64,000 bases of DNA, from contig CAZXXS010000109.1 of the NCBI GenBank assembly GCA_964644845.1, positions 1 to 64,000 of the forward strand, written 5' to 3'. The position numbers and the translations under genes were made by a program. A model generated the notes under the pieces. It saw nothing but the letters and a program-made list of their open reading frames with translations, was not told the DNA's origin and searched no databases. This document shows, piece by piece, positions 8,961 through 17,991 of this stretch. This stretch comes from Geothermovivens sp964644845 (lineage in GTDB: Bacteria > Zhuqueibacterota > Zhuqueibacteria > Oleimicrobiales > Geothermoviventaceae). Positions within the stretch are counted from its first letter, which is position 1; the number at the start of each line of letters is the position of its first letter.

Positions 8961-10682
8961 ATGACGTCTGCGCGACCGGCAGCAGATCTGCGCCGCACCC
9001 TGCAACGCATCGACGGACGTGGCTACAAGGCCTACAAAGAGATCCAGGGACGCTACGACTTCGACGACTACGAGCTCGTGATTGACCACGTGCAGGGGGA
9101 TCCCTTTGCCGATCCGAGCCGGGTGCGGCTCCTCATTCCGAAAGACACGGCCGGGTTCCCGGAGGAGCTCTACGCGAATCGTTCTCGGGCCGTCGGGCTG
9201 GCGGACTTTCTGACCCGCGCCGCAGCTGCGGTCCTGCGCCAGCGCGAACGCCGCTGGCAGGGGTCGGGCAAGAGCGGCCTCATCCTCATCGACGTCCCTG
9301 GTCAGGAGATCCTGGAGCGCACGTCGGTGCTGATTCACGAAGGCGACGTGGAGGTGCGTCTCCGGGTCGGGTTGCCGGCTCGGGGACGGACAGTGTTGGG
9401 CCGGCAGGCGATCCAGATTTTCTTCGAAGATCTTCCCGATCTGGTGGACCGCGCGCTACGAGCCCGGTCGCACGCCCCGAGCGTCGTGCGCCGGCACGTT
9501 GAGGTCAACGAGGACCAGGATACTCTCCGCAGCCGGCTCGCCTCGCTGGGACTGGTTGCCTTCGTGGCCAACGGAAGCCTGCTTCCCCGCCGGAGTGGTG
9601 TGGACGACCGGCCGCTGCCTCAGGAACAGGCGGTGTTGTTCCAATCGCCCCCGAGCCTCGAAGTGGAACTGCAATTGCCCAACGCGGGCCGCGTACGCGG
9701 GATGGGCATCCCCCGGGGAGTAACGCTCATCGTGGGCGGCGGCTACCACGGCAAATCGACCCTGTTGAAAGCCCTGGAGCGGGGCGTGTACAACCACGTT
9801 CCCGGCGACGGACGAGAGCTGGTCGTCACCGTCGACACCGCGGTCAAGATTCGAGCCGAAGACGGGCGGCGCATCGAGAAGGTGAACATCAGCCCGTTCA
9901 TCAGCAATCTGCCGTTCGGAAAAGACACCACGCGTTTCTCCACCGACGACGCCAGCGGCAGCACCTCCCAGGCGGCCAACATCATCGAGGCGCTGGAAAT
10001 CGGCGCCCAGCTGCTGCTGATGGACGAGGACACCTGCGCCACCAACTTCATGATCCGCGACCACCGGATGCAGGAGTTGGTGGCGAAGGAGAAAGAGCCC
10101 ATCACGCCGTTCCTGGACAAGGTTCGGCAACTGTACGAAGAGCTGGGGGTGTCCACGATCCTGGTCATCGGCGGTTCCGGCGACTACTTCGATGTAGCGG
10201 ACACGGTGATCATGATGGACGAGTACCGCCCGCGCGACGTGACGGCCCAGGCCCGGGCCATCGCCGAGAAGTACCGGGCGGAACGAAAGCCGGAGGGCGG
10301 GGACCGATTTGGCGATCTCACACCCAGGCGTCCCCTACCGGAAAGCCTGGACCCGAGCAAAGGCAAGCGCGACGTGAAACTGAAAGCACGCGACGTGGAC
10401 GAGATCCAGTTCGGGCTGCATGAGATCGATCTGAGCGCCGTCGAGCAAATCGTCAGTCGCAGCCAGACGCGGGCCATCGGTCACGCCTTGGTGCGCCTCA
10501 AACAGCGGCACCTGGACGGCCGCGCCACCGTGCGCCAGGCCGTAGAAGCCCTCGAACGCGAACTGGACGAGCGCGGTCTGGACGTTCTCACTCCCTCGCC
10601 CTTCGGCGACCTGGCTCGACCCCGCCGCTTCGAAATCGCCGCCGCGCTGAACCGGCTGCGGACCTTGCGGGTGGCGGTGTGA
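8961..10682 (+). CDS. ABC-class predicted ATPase (COG3044/PF09818 type)
   Basis: A 573-residue cytoplasmic protein of the predicted ABC-class ATPase family. An N-terminal region (1-240) precedes the nucleotide-binding part, where GGGYHGKSTLL at about residues 260-270 is the family's modified Walker A and LLLMDEDTCATNF near 353-365 the Walker B with the following glutamate-rich loop. The linker SGSTSQA in between resembles an ABC signature. A C-terminal helical segment of about 120 residues follows. ATG 8961 lies nine bases after GGGAGG; a TTG at 8952 abuts the same site and is rejected. The family is widespread and its substrate is unknown. It stands alone, with gaps on both sides. Confidence 0.88.
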   Translation: MTSARPAADLRRTLQRIDGRGYKAYKEIQGRYDFDDYELVIDHVQGDPFADPSRVRLLIPKDTAGFPEELYANRSRAVGLADFLTRAAAAVLRQRERRWQGSGKSGLILIDVPGQEILERTSVLIHEGDVEVRLRVGLPARGRTVLGRQAIQIFFEDLPDLVDRALRARSHAPSVVRRHVEVNEDQDTLRSRLASLGLVAFVANGSLLPRRSGVDDRPLPQEQAVLFQSPPSLEVELQLPNAGRVRGMGIPRGVTLIVGGGYHGKSTLLKALERGVYNHVPGDGRELVVTVDTAVKIRAEDGRRIEKVNISPFISNLPFGKDTTRFSTDDASGSTSQAANIIEALEIGAQLLLMDEDTCATNFMIRDHRMQELVAKEKEPITPFLDKVRQLYEELGVSTILVIGGSGDYFDVADTVIMMDEYRPRDVTAQARAIAEKYRAERKPEGGDRFGDLTPRRPLPESLDPSKGKRDVKLKARDVDEIQFGLHEIDLSAVEQIVSRSQTRAIGHALVRLKQRHLDGRATVRQAVEALERELDERGLDVLTPSPFGDLARPRRFEIAAALNRLRTLRVAV

Positions 10683-10785
10683 AGGCGGAGGCGCTGCTGA
10701 GTTCCTCACATCTCCCCCCACGGTCCAGAGCGTGCAGCCGGCGCGCGCGGACCTTGGTGACCGGGGGTTACGGCGTGGGCCATTT

Positions 10786-10817
10786 GTAAACCAGAGAGAC
10801 GCGGAGCACAGAGAGCA
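10786..10817. repeat. Degenerate ACAGAG-type intergenic repeat
   Basis: The sequence runs as imperfect heptamer-like units (ACCAGAG, AGACGCG, GAGCACA, GAGAGCA). It resembles the purine-rich CACAGAG-type repeats found between genes in many environmental genomes; that comparison is from memory and cannot be checked here. Confidence 0.3.
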
Positions 10818-10923
10818 AAACCCGGCTACGCAAGCGTCCTTTGGCCCCCAGAATGAGCTGGGTAAGCAGCTCACGGCGACGAGGCGTTTTCACCGCAATG
10901 CAAGGTTCTGTGGCGTCGGGAAT

Positions 10924-10951
10924 CCCGTGTGCGGGCTTCGCCAGACACGGG
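10924..10951. repeat. Inverted repeat (7 bp arms)
   Basis: CCCGTGT at 10924-10930 pairs with ACACGGG at 10945-10951, with an inner GGC/GCC pair inside the loop. There is no T-run, so it is not an intrinsic terminator; it may be part of a larger intergenic repeat. Confidence 0.35.
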
Positions 10952-11457
10952 ACAATCACTCTTTCGGAACACAACATCGAGCTCTGTGTGCCCGTTTCTC
11001 GGCTCGTTGGGCGTGAAAGTTCCGTGGCTCCGGCCCGGGAAATCCGGGTGAAACCGAGAAATGCGTTAACCGCCGTGCCCCCTGCCCCACTGCGCAATCC
11101 AGTACCCTTCTCCAGGTGTCGTCGCTCCCACCCTCCCTTGCCTCACCCCACTGCCGGACAGCACCGCTTCCTTGCGGCACAGCTGCAGCTGGCACGTATT
11201 TTGTGAACAGCTTTCTACCGGGTAGCAAGGCCGGAACGTGACCTGGCGCATTCGAAGGGCGTTTTGGGATCGCCAGAACGGCTTCTAACCGCATCGAATA
11301 ATGCTAAGGGTCGTGGCACAGCGAGCGACGTGGATGCCTTCACCCTTTCAAGCCAGGCATTTCCCTAAGTGCGCGAGCAGCGAGGGATCACCCAGTGGAT
11401 CCCCGTCACCAGAGACAACCGCACCACAGCTAAGACCCAGACAAGCAGGAGGCAACG

Positions 11458-14400
11458 TTGAACAGCACAGGCACTTCTCTGCCGTCCTTCCGGAGCGCGG
11501 CCACCGTCCTGGCGCTGGCCGGAATTCTCTTTCTTCTTGCCGCTGGCGCCCTGCAAGCGAAAACGTACGTCCACACCAGTTTCGCCCAGGAGGACGCCAA
11601 CGACGACTGGAACAACGACGGGACCCCGGACGGCACCGACCGATTCGGCGGTACGCCCGATGACGGAGTTCTCCGGTGGCCGGTCGGTACCCACACGCTT
11701 CAGTGGTCCGTGTACACCATTCCCGAAGGCGCCAAATTGACCATCGCCTCCGGTTCCACGCTGCAACAGGTCTTCTTCAGCCTGGGTGCCAGCGCGGAAA
11801 TCCGCGGCAGCAGCCTGACCTGGACCGGCGGCGGTGTGGGCATCGACGGCAGAGGATGCCACATCGATTTTGGCGGCTGCACTCTCAGTGGCGTGTACAT
11901 GGTCGGTGGCGCCTGGGACCCGAATCTCTGGCAGAACGTACCGGGAGGCCATTTGCACCTGCACAGCTGCACCTTCGATTCCACTGGAATTGAGCGCGGG
12001 AAATTTCTCGCCGGCGTGTGGGAAAGTATTTCCCTCGAGAGCAGCACCGTCTGGGTGCAGGGCGTCACCCTCTCGTCATCCGGCCCGATCGACATTCAGG
12101 ACTGCACAATTTACGTCAACAATCCTTACCGCGGCTGGCAGTACACGTTCTCCGAGCAGGACGCCATCACGTTCGACGGCTACCGTAGTCTCTCGATCAC
12201 CCACACACGCTTCCAGGGCACGAGTTCAGGGGTCGCGGTAGTCTTCAGCATCCCCGACAGCAGCTTCAGCACAGAGGTAAACCATTCTGCTTTCGTGAGT
12301 GCCCCTGTGGCCGTGCGCGCTTCTAACGAAGCCCTTCAGGGGTCGGACTTCACGTGGAACTACTGGGGAAGCGGTGACGGTCCGTACTTCTGGATCTGGA
12401 ACGAGGACGGCTACACCTACGAAATCAAGCGCGAGTGGGCTGATGCAGGACCTAACTTTGTGGTCGTTTACACCACGCCAGACCCGTTCTTCCCTTTCCC
12501 CTACGATCCTTACGTGAGCGTGGACGGTACGGACGAAAACGCAGATGTCGACCACGACGGTCTGGACACTCCTCTGGAAAACGACATCGGCACCAATCCG
12601 TTCAATCCGGACACCGACGGCGACGGCATTCCGGACGGCGTCGAGGTGGCCTGGTCCACCGACCCGCTGGACCCCAACGATCCCGGTGTTGAGCCGGAAG
12701 AGCCCACGCCGCAGGACTCCACCCTCTACGCTCAGGGCCAATCGGAAGCCCTGGATGCCCTGGACGCCGCAACCGCAGACTCGTTGCGCCAGCAACTCGC
12801 CGACCCGCGACTGACGCCCCAGGAACGACAGCAACTTCTCGCTCAGACCTTCCACGACTACACGGGAAACGCAACGGTAGACCAGATCCGCGAGATGGCG
12901 TGGAACGACCTCCGTCTGGTGGGCCAGATTCTCGCCAAGCAGTGGAACAATCTCGACTCGCTCATCAACAACGTGCTGGAGACCTACTTCCTACAGAACT
13001 ACAACCAGGCCGAAGTCGAGCGGATCGTCAACTCCAATCTGCCCGCGTCCAGTCCACCTCCGGACACGCTGAACGGTTTGATCAAACGGCGCACAGGCCA
13101 GGACCCAAACGCCACCCTGGTGCTTGAGGACACAACTGGTCTGGAAAGCCGTTACCAGACGCCGGACGGCAGGAAGAAAGCCTACTTTCTCCACCGGGAC
13201 GACGTCGTGGAAAAGCCTACGCTGATCGGTGAGACGGAAAAAGGCATCATCAACGGGCTGGAAGGGGTTGGCAAGCTGGCAGAAAAAGTCGACAAGACGG
13301 GCTTCATTACCAAGATCTACGACGCGGGTCTGATTTCGGGCGTGTTGAAGGCGGGCATCCGAAACGTCAATCGCTACCTGACCCACGACGGGGCCAATTT
13401 GGTACCGCGCAAAGAGAACCTGGTTTACGTCAAGGATCCACCCGCAGCGCGGCTGCCCATCCCGGCTAGCAAAGAGGTGATCACCATCAAAGGCGTGGGT
13501 CAGGTCAGTCTCGTGTACGAAGCCGACGATGGCCGCAAGTTCATCAAGGTCGACGGCAAAGCCTTCAACAAAGACGCGACCAACTGGAGCTGGTGGCGAC
13601 GTAGCTGGACGTCGAAATTCGTCGGCGGCATCCCGTACCAGCTCATTCCCCTCAAATGCGTCGATGCTTCGAAAGGGATCTACGAAGTGGACGACAGCGC
13701 CATTCCGGACGCGGTCAAAAATCCGCTCCTGGCTAAACACGTGCCGTTCCCCCTGACGACCACCTTCGGGGACACACTGGAGCCCCTGTTCGCGCTCGTC
13801 GATCCGGACAGCGACAGCGTGGCGGAGGTCATCGAGCTCGACGCTGACCGGGACGGGCGGTTCGACACGTTCTTGCTCTCCACTGTGTGCGACTCCTGTG
13901 GCTACAACGTGGCCAAAGTGGACACCAACTCCGACGGCACGATTGACCTGGTCTTCACCGACCTGACCGGTGATGGCTTTCCGGACGCGGTGGACCTGAA
14001 CCTGGATGGACGCAACGACGCGTTCGACACAAACGGGGACGGGTTCTTCGACCGCATCGACTACGACGGCGACGGTCAGTTCGACGCTTACGATCTGAAT
14101 CTGAATGGTCGGCTCGACCTGTACCTGATCCCCACCGGAGGGTTCACGAACGTACAGGGCTCAGGGAGCACAAATTTGCCCAGGAAGTTCAGCGTGTCGC
14201 AGAACTACCCCAACCCGGTCCACGCGGGACAAGCCACCACGCTGCGCTACGCCTTGCCTAAGGCAACTCGGGTTCGCGTTGAAATCTACAACGTGCTCGG
14301 CCAGCGCGTGGCCACGTTGCTGGACAAGCAGCAAGCCGCCGGCTGGCACGAGATCAGCTGGTCACCTCGTTCCGCTTCGCCCCCTCTCCCGAGCGGGGTG

Positions 14401-14472
14401 TACTTCTTGCGCGTGCTGGCCGGCAAGCAGAACCAGTACCAGTCCGTGCGGAAGCTACTGATCCAAAGGTAA
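11458..14472 (+). CDS. Large secreted protein with calcium-type repeats and T9SS-style sorting domain
   Basis: A 1004-residue exported protein. TTG 11458 follows AGGAGG by five bases and opens a signal peptide ending LQA near residue 33. Residues 90-300 read as short beta-strand and turn units like a right-handed beta-helix. Aspartate-rich thrombospondin-3/EF-hand-like units (for example DTDGDGIPDGVE) occupy about 358-407 and again about 820-889, probably binding calcium. Residues 908-1004 are a Por-secretion type A sorting domain: QNYPNP, then LPKATRVRVEIYNVLGQRV and GVYFLRV, ending in KLLIQR. Such tails direct export by the type IX system and are removed at the cell surface. No catalytic domain is recognised, so an adhesive or surface-layer role is inferred. 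A strong terminator follows. Confidence 0.88.
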   Translation: MNSTGTSLPSFRSAATVLALAGILFLLAAGALQAKTYVHTSFAQEDANDDWNNDGTPDGTDRFGGTPDDGVLRWPVGTHTLQWSVYTIPEGAKLTIASGSTLQQVFFSLGASAEIRGSSLTWTGGGVGIDGRGCHIDFGGCTLSGVYMVGGAWDPNLWQNVPGGHLHLHSCTFDSTGIERGKFLAGVWESISLESSTVWVQGVTLSSSGPIDIQDCTIYVNNPYRGWQYTFSEQDAITFDGYRSLSITHTRFQGTSSGVAVVFSIPDSSFSTEVNHSAFVSAPVAVRASNEALQGSDFTWNYWGSGDGPYFWIWNEDGYTYEIKREWADAGPNFVVVYTTPDPFFPFPYDPYVSVDGTDENADVDHDGLDTPLENDIGTNPFNPDTDGDGIPDGVEVAWSTDPLDPNDPGVEPEEPTPQDSTLYAQGQSEALDALDAATADSLRQQLADPRLTPQERQQLLAQTFHDYTGNATVDQIREMAWNDLRLVGQILAKQWNNLDSLINNVLETYFLQNYNQAEVERIVNSNLPASSPPPDTLNGLIKRRTGQDPNATLVLEDTTGLESRYQTPDGRKKAYFLHRDDVVEKPTLIGETEKGIINGLEGVGKLAEKVDKTGFITKIYDAGLISGVLKAGIRNVNRYLTHDGANLVPRKENLVYVKDPPAARLPIPASKEVITIKGVGQVSLVYEADDGRKFIKVDGKAFNKDATNWSWWRRSWTSKFVGGIPYQLIPLKCVDASKGIYEVDDSAIPDAVKNPLLAKHVPFPLTTTFGDTLEPLFALVDPDSDSVAEVIELDADRDGRFDTFLLSTVCDSCGYNVAKVDTNSDGTIDLVFTDLTGDGFPDAVDLNLDGRNDAFDTNGDGFFDRIDYDGDGQFDAYDLNLNGRLDLYLIPTGGFTNVQGSGSTNLPRKFSVSQNYPNPVHAGQATTLRYALPKATRVRVEIYNVLGQRVATLLDKQQAAGWHEISWSPRSASPPLPSGVYFLRVLAGKQNQYQSVRKLLIQR

Positions 14473-14491
14473 GCCCAAGCTCAAGAAATGG

Positions 14492-14524
14492 AAAAGCGGG
14501 GCTCTGACTGTGAGCCCCGCTTTT
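14492..14524. terminator. Intrinsic terminator, symmetrical and probably bidirectional
   Basis: A perfect 13 bp stem (AAAAGCGGGGCTC paired with GAGCCCCGCTTTT) with a 7-base loop ends in TTTT on either strand. It lies 20 bp after the secreted-protein stop and about 235 bp beyond the stop of the convergent sulfatase gene. A further small GCCGGG hairpin sits at 14616-14630. Confidence 0.9.
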
Positions 14525-14758
14525 CCCGTTTACCGTTGCGGCGGAACCGGCGCCCGAGGCTGTACCCAGCTGGGAAAACCTTTGCCACACACGTGAGGGT
14601 TGCCTTTTGTCTTGTCCCGGCTTCGCCGGGCGATTCGCACGAAAAGCCAGGCTCCGCCGGGCCCATCCCGGTTCCAGCTCGCTCCGACAACCACGAAGCC
14701 CGTTGGAACTTCGCGGGAGTCGTCGCGGAAGGATACCGGGCGGCCGATTCAGCCAAGC

Positions 14759-16288
14759 TCACACCTTCACGGTGTCCTTCACGCTCTCCTGCCAGGCCAG
14801 AATCCGCTGACGCAGGTCGGCGACCACGCGCTCGTACTCGCCCCTTCCGAACAGGTTCGTGGTCTCGTACGGATCCTTTCGCAGGTCAAAAAGCTGGTTT
14901 TTGTCGGTGTCGCTGAGGCACAGCTTCCAGCCGTCCGCAGTGACCACGGTGCGGGTGCTGGCGCGAAAGGCGCGTTGTAAATCAACCTCGTTTACACCTT
15001 CCACTCGCTTTGGAACCCGACCGTAACGAAGAGCCGGATTCCACTCGATGAAGACGTCATCCGTCAGGCGCCTGTCCTCGCGGATGGCAGGCAGCAGACT
15101 TTTGCCCGGAAAACGATCGTCCTGCCGCCGCCCCAAAAGATGCAGTAACGTCGGCACCAGGTGGATGTGGCTCGCGGGCCCGTCCACCAGGATCTGCCTG
15201 CGCGCCAACCTCGGGTAGCGAATCAGCCACGGCACGCGAACGGACTCGCGGTACATCACCGTCTTCGCCAGCAGGTGGTGCGCACCCATCATGTCGCCGT
15301 GGTCGCTGGTGTAAACCACGATGGTGTTTTCGGCCAGACCAGCGTCCTCAAGCTCTTTCAAGATGCCACCCACGGCCAGGTCCACCTGCGTCACCAGGCC
15401 CCAGTAGTTGGCGATCAGACGACGCCAACCCGCTTCTGTACTCAGGTCATGCCCCTCAAACCCGAAACGGACGTAGCGCTCACGCAGAAGTCTGTAGCGC
15501 AGCGGTTCGTTGTCCTCCAGCGGATCGTTGAAATTCGGCGGCAGCGCGATTTCGTCGGGTTTGTGCTCATCGTTCAGCGGCCCGTTGAACGGCATGTGCG
15601 GTTCCAGGAAATTCACGTAGAGGATGAAGGGCTCCTTGCGGTACCTGCGAATGAAGTCGCGGGCCCGCGTCTCCAGAAAACGGGTTTTGGAATGCTCCAG
15701 CGGTAACGTAGAGACGTACCAGCGACTGTAGGTGTCGCGTTTTGTGTCCGGTTTGTAGCCCAGATCGTGCAAAAATCGCCAGTACGTGCTCTTCGCGTCG
15801 CGGTCGCGTCCTGGACGAAAGTACTTCCAGTAACCGTCCTCGATGCTGACCCACTCTTCGAAGCCGTGCTGCGCAAACACCTCGTCGCCGAGGTGCCACT
15901 TGCCGAAGTAACCTGTGCGGTAGTCGGGGTCGTTCAGAATCTCTGGCAGCGTGGGCACCTCTTCGGACAGGGGGATGTTGTTCTCGGTGCAGCCGTTCTG
16001 GTGCGGCCACAACCCCGTCATGACCGTAGAGCGCGACGGGGTACAGACCGGCTGACTGACGTACGCCTGTCGAAAAACCACGGATTCCGAAGCAAGGCGA
16101 TTTAAATTCGGGGCGTGGATCCGAGCGTTCCCGTACACACGCATGGTGTCGGCGCGCTGCTCGTCCGTCCAGAGAAAAAGCAGATTGGGCTTTTCCTTTC
16201 TGGCCGACAGGCCAACCAGAGCCGGAGCCGCCAGCGCAGCCGCCCCAGTTCGCAGGAAATCTCGGCGTGTCAAATCCCGAGCGTTCAT
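14759..16288 (-). CDS. Tat-exported type I sulfatase
   Basis: A 509-residue alkaline-phosphatase superfamily sulfatase. ATG 16288 follows GGGAGG by five bases and opens a twin-arginine leader (TRRDFLRTG, residues 7-15), so the enzyme is exported folded. TDEQ at 41-44 supplies metal ligands, CTPSR at 82-86 is the formylglycine motif in which Cys82 would be oxidised, and GKWHLG near 145-150 is also typical. Sulfatases of this group hydrolyse sulfate esters of polysaccharides or small metabolites; the substrate cannot be told. No formylglycine-generating enzyme or anaerobic maturase is in the window. A clear promoter lies at 16379-16407. Confidence 0.92.
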   Translation of the reverse strand: MNARDLTRRDFLRTGAAALAAPALVGLSARKEKPNLLFLWTDEQRADTMRVYGNARIHAPNLNRLASESVVFRQAYVSQPVCTPSRSTVMTGLWPHQNGCTENNIPLSEEVPTLPEILNDPDYRTGYFGKWHLGDEVFAQHGFEEWVSIEDGYWKYFRPGRDRDAKSTYWRFLHDLGYKPDTKRDTYSRWYVSTLPLEHSKTRFLETRARDFIRRYRKEPFILYVNFLEPHMPFNGPLNDEHKPDEIALPPNFNDPLEDNEPLRYRLLRERYVRFGFEGHDLSTEAGWRRLIANYWGLVTQVDLAVGGILKELEDAGLAENTIVVYTSDHGDMMGAHHLLAKTVMYRESVRVPWLIRYPRLARRQILVDGPASHIHLVPTLLHLLGRRQDDRFPGKSLLPAIREDRRLTDDVFIEWNPALRYGRVPKRVEGVNEVDLQRAFRASTRTVVTADGWKLCLSDTDKNQLFDLRKDPYETTNLFGRGEYERVVADLRQRILAWQESVKDTVKV

Positions 16289-16378
16289 GTGGGCCTCCCA
16301 CACGCTGCAAAGCGCCGCGTTTTCAGAAACCGGGCTCCCAGACCGCCACGACACTCCTGACTTTCGGAGCCCGAATGC

Positions 16379-16407
16379 AAGTTAGCAAAGACGCGGTTCC
16401 GAAGCAA
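16379..16407 (-). promoter_or_regulatory. Sigma-70-type promoter for the sulfatase
   Basis: Read on the minus strand, TTGCTT (16407-16402), a 17 bp spacer, and TAACTT (16384-16379). The start near 16372 gives a leader of about 84 nt. Confidence 0.65.
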
Positions 16408-17097
16408 CTCTCCTTTCCCCAAAAGGCGCCAACGCCGTTCCCGAGCGAATTCGGGGCTGGCCCTAACGCTGGACCCCACGAACGTGGGCTACCCGGGGTT
16501 CCACTCGTACGGAGTCTGCTTCCAAACCCGCAAACCCCTGGCGCAAGGTGGACCCGACCGAAATGACCTTGACCAGTCTTCGGATTTGCCCCGGGATCTT
16601 AGTCGCAAGCGAAAGGGGGCAAAGCAAAGCCAGAACGCGGTAAAACAGAACCGAAGACGTCTTTCCCTGGTCCACGCTCCAATCGATCTTTCCAGCTACC
16701 CGGTCCAGCGTGAAAGCGGAGACAGGTTCTGGAAAGCACCTTCAACGCTCGAACTTCTCCCAATCCCGGTAACTGTCCGGGGCATGCCGTCGGACGGCTA
16801 CACTCGGGCCAGTTTTCAACCTCAGCCCGGGCAAAGCCGACGAAACAGTCATTCCGCGGCTCCGTTCCCAGGCCGTCCACGCCTGTGCCCCCAGAAGAGC
16901 GCCTCGACAAACTTTCCCCGCCCCCACAGGGGTGAACAAGCCACGCCGGACCCAGTCTGCCGCACTCCAAACGAACTTTGGGAAACCTTACCTCCTTCCC
17001 TGCGTAGCAACAGTGTCAACATTTCCGCACACGCGTTCCGGTCGGGTCCATGAGCCTACGCCCAAGCTGCCGTCGCGGCCCAACGAGGAGAAATGGC
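16408..17097. other. Intergenic gap, no gene supported
   Basis: 690 bp between the divergent sulfatase and DUF4846 genes. Open frames exist on both strands but none has a ribosome site or a recognisable family. I found no convincing plus-strand promoter. Confidence 0.45.
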
Positions 17098-17949
17098 ATG
17101 AAGCCCGGCGTCTTTCCCGCCCTCGTCTTCGCCGCCATCCTTCCGGCAAGTGGGTTCTGCCAACAACTAACCTACCCGTGGAAAACAGACAACGAGCCCA
17201 CCGAATCTCTTGAACGTCGAATCCCGGTGCCGCACGGTTTCAAACGGATTGAGGTCAAACCGGGCTCCTTTGCCGACTGGCTCAGACACCTGCCGCTGAA
17301 GCCAGGCTGTCCCCCCGTGCACCTGTACAACGGCGCACTCAAGGATAACCAAACCGTTCACGTCGCCGTTGTTGACATCGACGTGGGACGCCGAGATTTG
17401 CAGCAGTGTGCGGACGCCGTGATTCGTCTGCGCGCCGAGTACTTGTTCACGACACCCTGTAGCGACAAAATCGCTTTTCACTTCACGAGCGGCGACTTTG
17501 CGCGCTGGCGGGATTGGGGCGCCGGTTACCGCCCCAAGGTGAAACACAACCGCGTAACCTGGCGGCGCAGCGCACGCCGCGACAGAAGTCACGCGAATTT
17601 CCGACGCTACCTTGCCACGGTTTTCGCTTACGCCGGTTCGGCTTCTCTTCAGCGCGAGCTGACTCCCGTGACCCACCCAAGCGCCATTCAAATCGGCGAC
17701 GTTTTCATCCGCGGTGGCCACCCTGGACACGCCGTGATCGTCGTGGACGCAGCCCAGAATGCCCACGGCGAACGCGTCTTCCTGCTGGCGCAGAGTTACA
17801 TGCCCGCGCAGGACATTCACATTCTGCACAGTCCGGAGGATGTCGACCCGTGGTACCGAGCTCGTGGTTCTGGAGATCTTTTGACACCCGAGTGGACTTT
17901 CCACTACACCGATCTCCGGCGCTTCCCCACAACTCGCTGCGAGAAGTAA
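17098..17949 (+). CDS. DUF4846 domain secreted protein
   Basis: A 283-residue protein with a signal peptide (residues 1-20). ATG 17098 follows GAGGAG by about eight bases. Residues 40-270 match the DUF4846 family: PHGFKRIEVKPGSFADWLR, then VHLYNGALKDNQ, DIDVGRRDLQQCADAVIRLRAEY, and a late GGHPGHAVIVVD segment. DUF4846 proteins are periplasmic or surface proteins of unknown activity; the conserved GHAV histidine and an earlier Cys could suggest a papain-like hydrolase fold, but that is speculation. The next gene starts 42 bp downstream on the same strand, so they are probably an operon. Confidence 0.86.
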   Translation: MKPGVFPALVFAAILPASGFCQQLTYPWKTDNEPTESLERRIPVPHGFKRIEVKPGSFADWLRHLPLKPGCPPVHLYNGALKDNQTVHVAVVDIDVGRRDLQQCADAVIRLRAEYLFTTPCSDKIAFHFTSGDFARWRDWGAGYRPKVKHNRVTWRRSARRDRSHANFRRYLATVFAYAGSASLQRELTPVTHPSAIQIGDVFIRGGHPGHAVIVVDAAQNAHGERVFLLAQSYMPAQDIHILHSPEDVDPWYRARGSGDLLTPEWTFHYTDLRRFPTTRCEK

Positions 17950-17991
17950 TCGGGCTGCGTTCAACGCACGATTTTGTGGAGGGCCCAAAGC

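Larger units (their letters stand above)
10683..11457. other. Intergenic gap with repeat-like and hairpin sequences
   Basis: 775 bp with no supported gene. It contains a degenerate purine repeat (10786-10817), a GAGCTG/CAGCTC hairpin (10855-10872), a CCCGTGT/ACACGGG hairpin (10924-10951) and a 12 bp palindrome CAGCTGCAGCTG near 11180. No good promoter for the next gene was found; TTGCGG with TATTTT near 11172-11200 has a 19 bp spacer. Confidence 0.45.
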
